64,000 nt of DNA from the NCBI RefSeq assembly GCF_032598785.1, contig NZ_CP102984.1. One strand, 5' to 3'. Of this stretch, positions 63,187 to 64,000 are shown piece after piece; the stretch's first letter is position 1; each line of letters starts with the position of its first letter. Both the position numbers and the translations under genes were made by a program. The notes under the pieces are model-generated. The model had not been told where the DNA came from and ran no database searches. It was given only the letters and a program-made list of their open reading frames with translations. The stretch is from Terrisporobacter petrolearius (lineage in GTDB: Bacteria > Bacillota > Clostridia > Peptostreptococcales > Peptostreptococcaceae).

Positions 63187-64000
63187 TTAGTTATTTATTC
63201 TCAGTCCTTCTACTATACTTAGCTTAATTATTTTATTTCTCGATAAATAAGTTGACAATAAACACATTACTATTGTAGCTATTCCAAATTGGAGTATTTC
63301 ATTTATTGGTATATTATATGACATGCTATTTTCTAAACCTAGGCCTTCATCCCTTATGCTATTTACCATATAAATAAATTTTGAATAACTTATGGTAGCC
63401 ACTACAGATGATACTACTATACTAAATAAGGCATATATCATACTTTCTTTTACTATCATTTTTTTAATGTTTTTCATACTCATACCAATAGCCCTAAGCG
63501 TTGCCAATTCTTTTATTCTCAGCATAATATTAGTTTTAATTATACATATTATATTTATGGAAGATATTATAAGTGTAAGAATTACAGATACTAATACTTC
63601 CTTTTTATTTTCTTCTGATTGCTTTTTAAACCTACTTTCATATTTATATTTACTTTCTATTTCTTTAAAAGAATAACCTTTTGTTAATTCATCTAAAGCT
63701 TTATTTACGTCTTCATCTTTTCTATTTTCTAACTTTATTGATATTTTGTTGTAGTCATTTATATTAGTTATATTTTTCAAATCATCTTCATTTAAAATAA
63801 CTTGAGCTAAACAACCTAGTCCTCCATCTTGAGTTACAACATAATCTTTATTTAACAAACCACTAACTTTAACTTTTATATTTTTATATTCCAATTTACC
63901 TTTATTCTTTGCAGGCACTTTTATATCAATAACATCTCCCACTTTAACCTTCTTTAAAGCCTTTGCATTATTTGTACTTTGCATAGGCGAGTAAAAATAG
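63187..64000 (-). CDS. FtsX-type ABC transporter permease (partial)
   Basis: C-terminal part of a permease whose start lies beyond the right edge; the reading frame stays open to base 64000. Visible: end of an outer domain (KVGDVIDIKVPAKNKGKLEYK, QDGGLGCLAQVILNEDDL), then three helices with the FtsX signature (MLRIKELATLRAIGMSMKNIKKMIVKESMIYALFSIV). Twelve bp ahead of the frameshifted ATPase gene. It is the partner of that ATPase; the pair resembles 42038-45310. Confidence 0.88.
   Translation of the reverse strand, partial: YFYSPMQSTNNAKALKKVKVGDVIDIKVPAKNKGKLEYKNIKVKVSGLLNKDYVVTQDGGLGCLAQVILNEDDLKNITNINDYNKISIKLENRKDEDVNKALDELTKGYSFKEIESKYKYESRFKKQSEENKKEVLVSVILTLIISSINIICIIKTNIMLRIKELATLRAIGMSMKNIKKMIVKESMIYALFSIVVSSVVATISYSKFIYMVNSIRDEGLGLENSMSYNIPINEILQFGIATIVMCLLSTYLSRNKIIKLSIVEGLRINN

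Noticed and set aside
1..64000. CRISPR arrays, tRNA and rRNA genes, phage modules
   Set aside because: No regularly spaced repeats, no tRNA cloverleaf and no rRNA-like conserved GC-richer block were seen on either strand.

Overview
The window is a strongly AT-rich stretch of a low-GC, spore-forming, anaerobe-type Firmicute chromosome. Gene content (polC, codY, gerW, scpAB, ireB, an IscR/IscS/IscU set and a T-box alaS leader) and the style of the proteins suggest the class Clostridia, most likely the Peptostreptococcaceae (Clostridioides/Paraclostridium/Romboutsia/Terrisporobacter group). This is inference from protein appearance, not from a database match. No rRNA, tRNA or CRISPR array was seen.

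Region 1-36.7 kb is a housekeeping backbone read almost entirely leftwards (minus strand). From right to left it holds yraN-comM-dprA-topA, codY, rarA, a GNAT gene, iscR-iscS-iscU-mnmA, the T-box controlled alaS with ireB, two tandem copies of a large exported/membrane protein, ruvX, a DUF1292 gene, an LCP-family gene, a PerR/Fur-type regulator, rnj, ylbF-like and DUF503 genes, dacF, a site-2 protease, scpA-scpB, a small membrane protein, DUF2953-gerW and polC. A partial YgjV-like gene lies at the left edge. Exceptions on the plus strand are a HEVGH metalloprotease-like gene, a sirtuin and a small spore-protein-like gene. Tandem duplication of the membrane protein carried along the 3' end of ireB, which survives as a 25-codon remnant.

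Region 36.7-57.5 kb is accessory and IS-rich. Two capA-like genes flank a decayed small exported-protein gene. Next come vanZ, an FtsX-type ABC exporter with a two-component system, mgtE, an MBL-fold gene, a MecA-like lipoprotein PBP and an HD-domain hydrolase. Three length-identical 1429-bp copies of an IS256-family element (here IS-A) and one different 1533-bp IS256-family element (IS-B, nested in copy 2) are inserted here. All four insertions touch or lie within a few bases of an intrinsic-terminator-like hairpin. Both elements carry a terminator hairpin at their left ends, and the ends of IS-A would form a consensus promoter if joined in a circle. This is the most interesting structure in the window.

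Region 57.5-64 kb (minus strand) holds a MerR-controlled ABC exporter operon with a textbook 19-bp-spacer MerR operator, a UPF0316 membrane protein, a papain-like (C39-type) protein, a GT2 protein with altered motif residues, and a second FtsX-type ABC exporter. The ATPase of that exporter is frameshifted at a run of eight A's, and its permease runs off the right edge.
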